From the NCBI RefSeq assembly GCF_021379005.1, contig NZ_CP075171.1, forward strand, positions 1,736,001-1,800,000: a stretch of 64,000 nt of DNA, written 5' to 3'. Source of the DNA: Leptodesmis sichuanensis A121. Its GTDB lineage: Bacteria > Cyanobacteriota > Cyanobacteriia > Leptolyngbyales > Leptolyngbyaceae. Both the position numbers and the translations under genes were made by a program. The stretch's first letter is position 1. Every line of letters starts with the position of its first letter. This document shows positions 54,103 to 61,740 of the stretch, piece by piece. The notes under the pieces are model-generated. The model searched no databases. It was given only the letters and a program-made list of their open reading frames with translations, and was not told the DNA's origin.

Positions 54103-54732
54103 TTACGAAATCTGACCAAGATGCTTCAAGATCTTAAGTACCTCATATAACTCATTAGTCGGTCTACGAATATCAAACTGACTAGAAGTTGCATATTGTG
54201 GTGAAGAATCTTGATGTCTAACCACTTTGATAAACAAAAAACTTGCACCATTTGTAATCATGCCATAGGCTGGCTTCTCAATATCAGCCTTTGCCAATAG
54301 ATAAGAAATCAATTGCGCCAAACCTACCTCAACTGAAAAATCCGCTTGCTTCGATTCAATGACCAGTGCCCATAATCCCCTCTTTAACAAAAGAATATCA
54401 AGTTGACCACGAATAATAGTTCCTTCATCCTGAGAAGTAATTTCAATAGATTGCTCAGTTTTAATATGAAAAGGAGGCAGGAAAAAGTCAGCAATGAATA
54501 GCAAGGGCGACAGAATCGTAAGCTGTATTGCTTTTTCCGAAAGAGGAGGATAATCTAACAAATTAAAAAAGGACGCTTTAATTTTATCCAGGAATTGTTT
54601 GTCCAGATCAGTTAGTTCTGGCAAGTCAGTTCGCCACTCATTAAAAAAGTTCTCGTCCTGAACCTTCTGAAGGCCAAATTGGTCAATCAAGTCCCGGATA
54701 GTGACATTTCTAGATTGGAGAGTTTGAGCCAT
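54103..54732 (-). CDS. PD-(D/E)XK nuclease-like protein
   Basis: 209 residues. The central core RGQLDILLLKRGLWALVIESK has D112 and E126-x-K128 in the PD-(D/E)XK pattern, as in the N-terminal nuclease domain of type I restriction HsdR-like proteins. A following helix FSVEVGLAQLISYLL supports the fold. There is no helicase or specificity domain. It starts three bases after the preceding nuclease-like gene stops and lies between sufB and sufC. Base composition is AT-richer than the suf genes, which suggests acquisition. Confidence 0.7.
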   Translation of the reverse strand: MAQTLQSRNVTIRDLIDQFGLQKVQDENFFNEWRTDLPELTDLDKQFLDKIKASFFNLLDYPPLSEKAIQLTILSPLLFIADFFLPPFHIKTEQSIEITSQDEGTIIRGQLDILLLKRGLWALVIESKQADFSVEVGLAQLISYLLAKADIEKPAYGMITNGASFLFIKVVRHQDSSPQYATSSQFDIRRPTNELYEVLKILKHLGQIS

Positions 54733-54735
54733 TGC

Positions 54736-55764
54736 CTAAGCACCTGAACCTTTTAGCAATTCTGTAGTTGTCATCGGATCTTTCTTCAATGCTGATAAAG
54801 GCACATAACGCTGACTTCGAGTAAAAGCATAAGGTCTTCCTACCTCATTCTTAAGATCGTTCTTAATGTCTTGTGCCAGTTTAATAGTGTCTGATGAATT
54901 CAGTGGAGATAAGGAAAATACCTTGAACTTTGCCCCATATCTAGGGCTATTACGGCTTTTCAGTTGCTCAACTAGATGATGCAATTTTTGTTTAATTTCT
55001 GGAGCTATATCCGCTTCTTGAACTGCCTCCTGAGTCAAGTCAATTTCTTCCACAGGCTTGCCTATAACCTTTGCAATATGCTTATCAATTACACCAGAGT
55101 GATAAAACCCAATGTACTCAACTGGCTGAAACGATCGATTTGGTTGACAAACATAGACTGAAAAACTTTGGTAGTCTTTAATTGCAGATCGTGCTGGTAC
55201 TATCAGAACTGCATCGGATTGACCACTATTAACTAAGCCCTCAGCCAGTAACATTTGAGCCAATTCCCGCAGCAAAAACCGTTCTTGCTCGCTGGGAGGA
55301 GAGAAATTTGAGGTTAGCCACGATTCATCAGTTGCGGTAATGTCAGCGATCGCAGCATATAAATCATTAAAACTTGCCCAAATAACTGAATCAGATTTTA
55401 GTTGCTGAATAACATCAGGCTCTTCAAGATCCGGTGTGAGAACAAGCAACTTTCTATTTTTAATATGGGTTAGATTAACTAAATAGTCTAGATGCTTGTT
55501 CAATTGGTCTTGTCTCAATGCATTTTGAACAACCTTAGTTTCGATTAGATAGACAAAAGATGCTTGTATGGCACCATCAAGAACTGAACCCTTATCAGAT
55601 TTAACCTGATTTTTAATTTCTAAAAGTGGTAAGTTTATGTCTTCGGACAAAATCTGCAAAATCCGCTCGACTAATGCAAAAGAGATGCGCTCAAATACTG
55701 CAAGAATACTTGCAGTAACACGATTTTCTCCCTGGCTATAGCGTGAAAACAACGGATTAGGCAT
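54736..55764 (-). CDS. PD-(D/E)XK-like protein, N-terminal nuclease core
   Basis: 342 residues. The N-terminal ~100 residues look like a nuclease core: GENRVTASILAVFE, D63 in VLDGAIQ, E75-T-K77 in LIETKVV, and Q87 in RQDQLNKHLDYL. The remaining ~230 residues (LLLRELAQMLLAEGLVNSG through YVPLSALKK) are not recognised and may be a recognition or effector domain. It forms a two-gene unit with the next nuclease-like gene. A role in defence against foreign DNA is possible but unproven. Confidence 0.65.
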   Translation of the reverse strand: MPNPLFSRYSQGENRVTASILAVFERISFALVERILQILSEDINLPLLEIKNQVKSDKGSVLDGAIQASFVYLIETKVVQNALRQDQLNKHLDYLVNLTHIKNRKLLVLTPDLEEPDVIQQLKSDSVIWASFNDLYAAIADITATDESWLTSNFSPPSEQERFLLRELAQMLLAEGLVNSGQSDAVLIVPARSAIKDYQSFSVYVCQPNRSFQPVEYIGFYHSGVIDKHIAKVIGKPVEEIDLTQEAVQEADIAPEIKQKLHHLVEQLKSRNSPRYGAKFKVFSLSPLNSSDTIKLAQDIKNDLKNEVGRPYAFTRSQRYVPLSALKKDPMTTTELLKGSGA

Positions 55765-55789
55765 ACTACCAAACTGTCAAGAATAACCT

Positions 55790-56224
55790 CTACATCAGCA
55801 ACACTTTCGCGACCTCTGGGCTTTCAGGATTGACAATCAGCCGTCTCTGTTTAGGATCGACCAGGACATCCATCCCTTCCATCGGAATCGCTCCCAACAA
55901 AACCTGAGTACTATCAGGAACTACCAGGGCTTCCACTAAAGTTCGACGGTTTTCAAACCGAACTTCTACAGGGCCAACGACTTCCAGTTTCCTGCTAGAG
56001 CCATCGGCCAGTTCTGCCTCGATTTCATCAATCCGCCGTAGGTCAAGCTGGGTTTTCACAAACTCTGGAATCGCCAGCATAGTGGCTCCGCTATCCACCA
56101 GCGATCGGGTGTACAATCGTTTGATCTGATCTTCTGGGAGGTAGCCTCGTCGAGACAAGACCAAGTCATCACCCGACACTAACTCGATATCTGCGTAAAC
56201 CAATCCCATGCTGGCGGTATCCAT
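55790..56224 (-). CDS. Retropepsin-like aspartic protease-fold protein
   Basis: 144 residues with the clan AA signature RSLVDSGATMLAIPE (catalytic Asp in D-S-G-A-T, about residue 44). The second structural motif VLLGAIPMEGMD is typical of single-domain cyanobacterial retropepsin-like proteins, which would act as dimers. The ATG follows the sufB TAA with no spacer, so ribosomes could re-initiate. A second ATG five codons on is possible. Confidence 0.8.
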   Translation of the reverse strand: MDTASMGLVYADIELVSGDDLVLSRRGYLPEDQIKRLYTRSLVDSGATMLAIPEFVKTQLDLRRIDEIEAELADGSSRKLEVVGPVEVRFENRRTLVEALVVPDSTQVLLGAIPMEGMDVLVDPKQRRLIVNPESPEVAKVLLM

Positions 56225-57661
56225 TTAGCCCACGCTGCCCTCCAATTTCAAGCTCAACAAGCGATCGGCCTCCACCGCAAATTCCATCGGCAGTTGGTTA
56301 AATACATCTCGGCAGAAGCCACTGATCATCATCGAAACGGCATCTTCAGCGGAAATACCCCGTTGCTGGAAGTAAAACAACTGATCCTCACCAATCTTGG
56401 AGGTGGAGGCTTCGTGCTCTACTTTGCCGCTGTTGTTCTGCACCTGGATGTAAGGGAAGGTGTTGGCCTGGGCATTGTCCCCAATCAGCATCGAGTCGCA
56501 TTGGGAGTAGTTACGGGCACCCGCGGCTTTAGGGCCAATCTTCACTAATCCCCGGTAGCTGTTCTTCGATCGTCCAGCGGAAATCCCCTTGGAGACGATC
56601 GTGCTGCGGGTATTCTTACCGATATGCACCATCTTGGTGCCGGTATCGGCCTGCTGGTAATGGTTGGTCAGGGCCACAGAGTAAAACTCTCCAACCGAGT
56701 TATCACCCACCAGCACACAACTGGGATACTTCCAGGTGATCGCAGAACCCGTTTCCACCTGCGTCCAGGAGATTTTGGAATTCACCCCCTGACACAAACC
56801 GCGCTTGGTGACGAAGTTGTAAATGCCGCCCTTGCCATTGGCATCTCCGGCGTACCAGTTTTGAACAGTGGAGTACTTGATTTCTGCATGATCCAGGGCC
56901 ACCAGTTCGACGACAGCCGCATGCAGTTGGTTGGTATCGTACATGGGAGCAGTACAACCTTCCAGATAACTGACATAGCTGCTTTCGTCGGCAATGATCA
57001 ACGTCCGCTCGAACTGGCCAGAGTCGCCATTATTAATCCGGAAGTAGGTGGACAACTCCATTGGACAGCGAACGCCTTTGGGAATGTAGACAAAGGAGCC
57101 ATCGCTGAATACAGCCGAGTTAAGAGCCGCGAAGTAGTTATCAGCTACGGGAACGACGCTACCCAGGTATTTCTTCACCAGGTCTGGATATTCCTGCACG
57201 GCTTCTGAAATGGAGCAGAAAATCACACCTTTCTCAGCCAGCTTTTCCTTAAACGTAGTGGCGACTGAAACACTGTCGAAAATGGCATCCACCGCCACGT
57301 TGGTCAGACGTTTCTGTTCAGATAGAGGGATGCCCAGCTTTTCAAAGGTTTCCAGGAGTTCGGGATCCACTTCTTCCAGGCTCTGTTTCTTCTCCTTCAC
57401 TTTGGGAGCAGAATAGTAAATGATGTCCTGATAGTCGATCGCTGGATAGGTCACATGGGGCCAGGTTGGCTCCGTCATTTTGAGCCATTGACGATAAGCT
57501 TTCAGCCGAAACTCCAGCATGAACTCTGGCTCATTTTTCTTTGCAGAGATCAGCCGGATAATGTCTTCATTCAGCCCACGGGGAATGGTGTCAGATTCAA
57601 TATTGGTAACAAAACCGTACTTGTAGGGCTGGTTAACCAGGTTCTGAACGGTAGCGCTCAT
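56225..57661 (-). CDS. sufB: Fe-S cluster assembly scaffold SufB
   Basis: 478 residues from the ATG at 57661 ([17 protein letters not shown]), the standard SufB length; the frame is open further upstream, but that part does not match the family. SufB with SufC and SufD assembles [Fe-S] clusters. Conserved parts: [19 protein letters not shown] near the start, [27 protein letters not shown] and [12 protein letters not shown]. It is in line with ftrC upstream. Confidence 0.95.
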   Translation of the reverse strand: MSATVQNLVNQPYKYGFVTNIESDTIPRGLNEDIIRLISAKKNEPEFMLEFRLKAYRQWLKMTEPTWPHVTYPAIDYQDIIYYSAPKVKEKKQSLEEVDPELLETFEKLGIPLSEQKRLTNVAVDAIFDSVSVATTFKEKLAEKGVIFCSISEAVQEYPDLVKKYLGSVVPVADNYFAALNSAVFSDGSFVYIPKGVRCPMELSTYFRINNGDSGQFERTLIIADESSYVSYLEGCTAPMYDTNQLHAAVVELVALDHAEIKYSTVQNWYAGDANGKGGIYNFVTKRGLCQGVNSKISWTQVETGSAITWKYPSCVLVGDNSVGEFYSVALTNHYQQADTGTKMVHIGKNTRSTIVSKGISAGRSKNSYRGLVKIGPKAAGARNYSQCDSMLIGDNAQANTFPYIQVQNNSGKVEHEASTSKIGEDQLFYFQQRGISAEDAVSMMISGFCRDVFNQLPMEFAVEADRLLSLKLEGSVG

Positions 57662-57807
57662 GGATGTGTTCTCTCTGAGGAAGTGATAACGGTTATCGCT
57701 GGGTTTATCAACGGAAGTATGAATGCTTGAGAAGTTTTGAGGCGTTTTAAGGGAATTGTGAGTAAACCGCGATCGCAAAGTCGAGCTGTTAAACGTTTAA
57801 GATCAGT

Positions 57808-57848
57808 GTTTTGAGTGCTTCACGCGGAGGGGACTTAGCACTCAAAAC
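57808..57848. repeat. Inverted repeat in the ftrC-sufB spacer
   Basis: GTTTTGAGTGCT (57808-57819) and its exact complement (57837-57848) with a 17-base loop. No T-run follows on the minus strand, so it is more likely an operator or leader structure than a terminator. A copy of the dispersed repeat at 44985 lies next to it (57863-57898). Confidence 0.5.
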
Positions 57849-57931
57849 TCAGACCCCTAATCTAAGCCTTGTCCAGTCCCAGAACTGTAGTCTCTCTTAG
57901 GGAAACCCCCAGTTATCTAGCTGGATCTGGT

Positions 57932-58294
57932 TTAGTACTGATTTGTTACCGAACGGATTTGATCCAGACTAATGGTTTGCTGATCGCCTGCAAAATCATT
58001 ATCAGGGGTCAGAAAGAGCATACAGTGGCACTCTTTGCGCTCCCGCATCGGTACACAGGGGCAGTTCCAGTAGGCTGCCGCGGCTTCTGCTTCCTTATCT
58101 TCATAGTGGCGGCAGGGACAAAGCGGCGCACCCAGCTCATCTTTATGTTTAGCAAGCCCTTCGATCACCACGGCAGTTACACCAAGGTCAGCACAAAAGT
58201 AAGTCCCTGTGCGCTTGGCGTAGGTTTCTGAAAAGTTCTTCATAGCCTCGAGGCTTTTCTCACTAGCTTGCATGGGTTTTGTCTGTGTGTTCAT
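57932..58294 (-). CDS. ftrC: Ferredoxin:thioredoxin reductase catalytic chain
   Basis: 120 residues from the ATG at 58294. FTR passes electrons from ferredoxin to thioredoxin through a [4Fe-4S] cluster and a disulfide. The cluster and active-site Cys pattern is present: CADLG, CPCRHYEDK, CPCVPMRERKECHC. The gene diverges from sufR, and two SufR-type operators lie between them, suggesting control by Fe-S status. Confidence 0.95.
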   Translation of the reverse strand: MNTQTKPMQASEKSLEAMKNFSETYAKRTGTYFCADLGVTAVVIEGLAKHKDELGAPLCPCRHYEDKEAEAAAAYWNCPCVPMRERKECHCMLFLTPDNDFAGDQQTISLDQIRSVTNQY

Positions 58295-58335
58295 GAGGCA
58301 GGCGACAATGCAACGAATGGACTCTATAATTAAAA

Positions 58336-58349
58336 CAACAATTGTGTTG
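58336..58349. promoter_or_regulatory. SufR-type operator 1
   Basis: CAAC-N6-GTTG (CAACAATTGTGTTG), the inverted repeat bound by SufR upstream of suf genes in cyanobacteria. It is 42 bases upstream of the ftrC ATG. Confidence 0.75.
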
Positions 58350-58375
58350 CTTAATTCAATTGTAAAGTACTTTAG

Positions 58376-58389
58376 CAACAAAGATGTTG
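58376..58389. promoter_or_regulatory. SufR-type operator 2
   Basis: A second CAAC-N6-GTTG (CAACAAAGATGTTG), 40 bases from the first, about four helical turns, and 50 bases before the sufR ATG. Confidence 0.75.
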
Positions 58390-58438
58390 TCAAAGTATCG
58401 AAAGTAAATTTCTTGTCAGCCCTAGCTCTGTAAAGAGA

Positions 58439-59089
58439 ATGACAACTACTCAGCAGCCCTCGACTAAACAGGATATCCTGCAATACCTTCTGAAGCAGGG
58501 GCAAGCCTCGGCGCAAGAGCTTGCTGAGAATCTACAAATCAGCCCCCAGGCAGTTCGCCGCCACCTTAAAGATTTGGAAGCAGAAGGATTAATTGTCCAT
58601 CAGGCGGTACAGGCGGGTATGGGTCGTCCCAACTACCTGTACACCCTGAGCACCGCCGGACGCGATCGCTTTCCCGTTCGTTATGATGAATTTGCTGTTT
58701 CCCTGCTCGACACGTTGGCCGAAACCGTGGGTAAGGAGCAGATGAAATCCATTCTGCGCAAGCAATGGGAGCGCAAGGCGGCAGAATACCGCGATCGCTT
58801 AGGGACTGGCCCTTTAAAAGAGCGGGTAGATAAACTGGTGGAATTACGTCGGGCTGAAGGCTATATGGCTGAGTGCCACCTCGTCAACTCGCATCACTCT
58901 CCTCTGGAAGAACGTTATATTCTCACCGAATATAATTGTGCGATCTCCCATATTGCAGAATCTTACCCCAGCGTGTGTGGTCACGAACTGGAAATGTTCG
59001 CTGTTGCCCTGCCGGACTGTAAGGTGGAACGTACCCACTGGATCGTGAATGGAGAGCATCGTTGTGGTTATATGATCCAACCCAAGTAA
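58439..59089 (+). CDS. sufR: Iron-sulfur sensing repressor SufR
   Basis: 216 residues. N-terminal winged helix (about 10-65, ILQYLLKQGQASAQELAENL, PQAVRRHLKDLEAEGLI). The C-terminal part has four Cys spaced C-X12-C-X13-C-X14-C, the [4Fe-4S] ligand pattern of SufR. It represses suf genes when its cluster is intact. Here the divergent gene is ftrC, with sufB behind it. Confidence 0.95.
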   Translation: MTTTQQPSTKQDILQYLLKQGQASAQELAENLQISPQAVRRHLKDLEAEGLIVHQAVQAGMGRPNYLYTLSTAGRDRFPVRYDEFAVSLLDTLAETVGKEQMKSILRKQWERKAAEYRDRLGTGPLKERVDKLVELRRAEGYMAECHLVNSHHSPLEERYILTEYNCAISHIAESYPSVCGHELEMFAVALPDCKVERTHWIVNGEHRCGYMIQPK

Positions 59090-59095
59090 AGGTAT

Positions 59096-59476
59096 ATGCA
59101 GCCTGGTACTGAATTTCTCACCCCTGAAGAATGTGCAGAAGTAGACAAAGCACTTCTCACCTCTCATGACAAGTTCACAGCGCGGGTCGCTATCTACGCT
59201 CTGCGATCGCTCAAAAGCATTGCCCAGGACCATCACATTTCCATTAGTGCTCTGCAACCTGAACAGATCGAAGACTGGGTTTATCAAGATGCCAGCCTAC
59301 AGCAAGGAATTGACCAGGAATTTCGCAGATTTTTCTCCCAACTGGTCATTTCTTCACTCAAGCCCCTGAAACAGATGGCCCTGCACCTGGGTACGAACAT
59401 TGAAGATCTGGAAGTCCCTCAAGTGATTGCCTGGTATGAAACAGAGGCTAAAGCCAGACTGGAACAAAACAATTGA
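59096..59476 (+). CDS. Conserved cyanobacterial protein downstream of sufR
   Basis: 126 residues, helical and soluble (PGTEFLTPEECAEVDKALLT, ALRSLKSIAQDHHISI, EDWVYQDASLQQGIDQEF). I do not recognise a named domain. It begins six bases after the sufR stop, so it is co-transcribed with sufR and probably repressed with it. A strong hairpin terminator follows. Confidence 0.75.
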   Translation: MQPGTEFLTPEECAEVDKALLTSHDKFTARVAIYALRSLKSIAQDHHISISALQPEQIEDWVYQDASLQQGIDQEFRRFFSQLVISSLKPLKQMALHLGTNIEDLEVPQVIAWYETEAKARLEQNN

Positions 59477-59498
59477 TTTCTGAATTGTGATCACTTAA

Positions 59499-59530
59499 AA
59501 ACCCCCAACCGCGATCGTGGTTGGGGGTTT
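59499..59530. terminator. Bidirectional terminator
   Basis: A perfect 12-bp stem (AAACCCCCAACC and complement) with an eight-base HIP1-like loop. On the minus strand the stem is followed by T5; on the plus strand by TTT. It separates the sufR operon from the convergent small gene. Confidence 0.85.
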
Positions 59531-59570
59531 AGGTATTTGCCTCAGTTACAAATTAGCTTGCTCTTGCGAA

Positions 59571-59687
59571 CTAACGTAACCAGAAGCGTTGGTGAGGTCG
59601 CCACAGTAGGTAAGTTACAAACCCTGTTAACCCAGATAACACTAATACAGCAATCATAAGCACCCTGAACTCTATACCAGTCAGCAT
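59571..59687 (-). CDS. 38-residue single-helix membrane protein
   Basis: A short frame with ATG at 59687 preceded by GGTGAGGG four bases away. It encodes MLTGIEFRVLMIAVLVLSG and then one more hydrophobic turn, ending in WRPHQRFWLR. The form, one helix with an aromatic/basic cytoplasmic end, is that of small subunits of photosynthetic or NDH-1 complexes. I cannot match it to a named one. Confidence 0.55.
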   Translation of the reverse strand: MLTGIEFRVLMIAVLVLSGLTGFVTYLLWRPHQRFWLR

Positions 59688-59776
59688 TCCCTCACCATAT
59701 ACTCTGACAATCAGCTAAATGTGCCACTTTTATAAGTGAAAGTCCTGAAATCCAGTAATTCCCCTTTCATTGCCGT

Positions 59777-60547
59777 CTACGCATAATTCATGACCTGAAT
59801 TATAGAGCCAGTTTTAGGAAGCGAAGCCCGACTGAGGGTGATGGAACTGCCAGCCCGTTGTATGGGTGTTCCTTTCATTAAGGTCAGGAAGTTATCCACA
59901 GGTACTAAGTCACAGGCATCCTTGGCTGCTGCCTTTGTCAGGTAATGAGTGGGAATAATGATCTTAGGCTGCAGAACATCAATCGCCTGTTTAGCTTCCT
60001 CTGGGCCATAAGCTTTTGGCCCGTTTCCAACCGGGATTAATAGTAAATCTGGGCGACCCATTAAAATTTGCTGCTCTGTGGTAATCGGAGCCGCTGCCCC
60101 TCCCAGATGCAGGATATCCAGGCCACCTTGCTTCCACCGCCACGCGACATTTACGCCAAAACGTCTGCCTCCCAGGCGATCGTGATCCATCCGAATTCCT
60201 TGAATTTGCCGACCATTCACCTGATAGGAGCCAGGTTCATAGAGTAAACGCGGATTGCCAGGAAGGATTTCTACCGCTCCCTCATCTAATAACTGACTAC
60301 TAATCAAAACCAGATCTGAAGCAACCTTAGGAGGCTTATACCCTGCTGTACACCCTAACGATCGAAAGGGATTGACCAGAATCCTGACTCCGCCACCTGT
60401 GAATAAAAAGCAGGTATGGCCAAAATACTGAACTGTTACAGACTGACCTGCCTGAGCCAGGGAACTTGCAAAACTAGAACTTAACCCTGCACCGACTGCC
60501 GCTAATAACCCAACCCCGGCATAGCGCATGATCTGTCGCCGTTTCAT
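59777..60547 (-). CDS. MBL-fold protein with altered metal motif, exported
   Basis: 256 residues. An N-terminal signal (about 1-33; MKRRQIMRYAG has a twin-arginine look) precedes a UlaG-like metallo-beta-lactamase fold: QYFGHTCFLF, ILVNPF, DILHLGGAAAP and PKIIIPTHY keep conserved His positions. The HxHxDH motif that normally binds two metals reads SSQLLDEG after VLI. The protein may bind one metal or none. It is convergent with the small gene and upstream of a repeat that reaches trpG. Confidence 0.7.
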   Translation of the reverse strand: MKRRQIMRYAGVGLLAAVGAGLSSSFASSLAQAGQSVTVQYFGHTCFLFTGGGVRILVNPFRSLGCTAGYKPPKVASDLVLISSQLLDEGAVEILPGNPRLLYEPGSYQVNGRQIQGIRMDHDRLGGRRFGVNVAWRWKQGGLDILHLGGAAAPITTEQQILMGRPDLLLIPVGNGPKAYGPEEAKQAIDVLQPKIIIPTHYLTKAAAKDACDLVPVDNFLTLMKGTPIQRAGSSITLSRASLPKTGSIIQVMNYA

Positions 60548-60557
60548 ACTCTCCTCA

Positions 60558-60627
60558 CTTAGTAGTTAAGAGTTGAGAGTTAAGAGTTAAAAGTTAACTC
60601 TCAACTCTTAACCCTTAACCCTTAACT
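60558..60627. repeat. AGTTAAGAGTT tandem repeats overlapping the trpG stop
   Basis: Units of GAGTTAA/AGTTGAG type repeat in tandem and then in inverted form (AACTCTTAACCCTTAACCC). The right end contains the trpG stop TAA (60615-60617), so the last codons of trpG are repeat sequence. Confidence 0.8.
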
Positions 60628-61220
60628 TCATTACTGATTGACCGGAGAAAGTTCCGTAAAAGTTCCTTGCCTGATTCAGTGAGAACACTTTCCGGATGGA
60701 ATTGCACGCCCTGGATGTGAGGATACTGCCGATGCCTTACGCCCATAATGGTGCCATCATCTACCCAGGCGGTAACTTCTAGAACTTCGGGAAACTCCTG
60801 CCGCTCAATCATCAGACTATGATAGCGGGTCGCGGTCAACGGATTTTCAAGTCCTTGAAAAACTCCGACTCCCGTATGATGCACCTGGGAGGTTTTACCA
60901 TGCATCAGCACAGGGGCGGACACGATTTTTCCGCCAAATACCTGACCAATACTTTGATGACCCAGACAAACCCCTAACAGGGGAACTTGTGGCCCCAGTT
61001 CCTGAATTAATTGCAGCGAAATTCCAGCTTGATCTGGATCGCCAGGACCAGGAGAAATTACGATCCCATCGGGCTTGAGTTGACGGATCTCCTCGATCGA
61101 AATCTGATCATTCCGGTAGACCTGGATTTCTTTAGCCACAGGAAACTCAGCACCCAGTTCCCCCAGGTACTGAACCAGGTTATAGGTGAAGCTATCGTAG
61201 TTATCAATAACAAGAATCAA
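60615..61220 (-). CDS. trpG: Anthranilate/aminodeoxychorismate synthase glutamine amidotransferase subunit
   Basis: Supplies ammonia from glutamine for tryptophan (and in some species folate) synthesis. Class I glutamine amidotransferase: nucleophile Cys in LGVCLGHQS, and His/Glu in VQFHPES; oxyanion turn SPGPGDP. About 201 residues from a TTG at 61220, chosen because GGAG lies nine bases upstream and the protein then begins ILVIDNYDSF. A TTG at 61235 is also in frame; no ATG fits. Confidence 0.9.
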   Translation of the reverse strand: MILVIDNYDSFTYNLVQYLGELGAEFPVAKEIQVYRNDQISIEEIRQLKPDGIVISPGPGDPDQAGISLQLIQELGPQVPLLGVCLGHQSIGQVFGGKIVSAPVLMHGKTSQVHHTGVGVFQGLENPLTATRYHSLMIERQEFPEVLEVTAWVDDGTIMGVRHRQYPHIQGVQFHPESVLTESGKELLRNFLRSISNEVKG

Positions 61221-61267
61221 GGGAACTGACTCCAAAGGTTGAGAATGAGTTGATCAAGGCAGAAGGT

Positions 61268-61309
61268 AAGTTGTGAGTTTTAAGTTGTGAATTTTAAGTT
61301 GTGAGTTTT
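61268..61309 (+). repeat. Three tandem 14-bp units
   Basis: AAGTTGTGAGTTTT, AAGTTGTGAATTTT and AAGTTGTGAGTTTT in direct succession, upstream of trpG. Confidence 0.9.
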
Positions 61310-61337
61310 AAGTATATTGACACTCAGGGCTGTACTC

Positions 61338-61373
61338 GTAGGGCGCTGTTAGCGCTAGCGTAACGCACCGATC
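61338..61373 (-). repeat. GGTGCGTTACGC dispersed repeat, copy 2
   Basis: Reverse complement matches 46354-46389 at 32 of 36 bases by eye. Confidence 0.7.
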
Positions 61374-61521
61374 AAAAAGGATCATTGGCCGAATGCCACG
61401 CCCCTACGTAGGGCGATCGCAAGTTCTCAAATATCCTCGCAGCCTTAAATGATCAGCTTAGAGTTAACTTACAAGCTCAGTATTCAAAGCTTAAACCCTG
61501 GTTGCCTGACAAATCTCCTGA

Positions 61522-61651
61522 ACACCCGCTGCATCACCAGGAAATCAATTTCCTGGCTCATAGCCAAAGTCATCTAAAGATGACTGGACAAGAGTTTCAG
61601 TCCATTTGCATGGACTTGCGCTGTTAGCCCAAAATTTATTTTAGGGCGGGT
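61522..61651. repeat. Four-hairpin structured repeat
   Basis: Four consecutive stem-loops: CCAGGAAAT/ATTTCCTGG (61537-61556), AGTCATCT/AGATGACT (61568-61585), AGTCCAT/ATGGACT (61599-61616) and a GCCC-AAAAT/ATTTTA-GGGC stem (about 61626-61647). I believe similar sequences are scattered in other filamentous cyanobacteria, but could not check. It may be a mobile repeat or an untranslated RNA. Confidence 0.55.
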
Positions 61652-61740
61652 TGACAACAGAGACATGAGCCTTTCGGAACTTTTGTCAGTCAATCAGGCT
61701 TAAATCACCATCCTATTGCGTTCTGTCTTTATAGCGAAGC

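Larger units (their letters stand above)
61236..61740. other. 505-base intergenic region made largely of repeats
   Basis: No gene. It holds, in order, three 14-bp tandem repeats (61268-61309), an inverted copy of the GGTGCGTTACGC repeat (61338-61373), and a four-hairpin element (61522-61651). The dgkA 3' end follows at the right. Confidence 0.7.
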
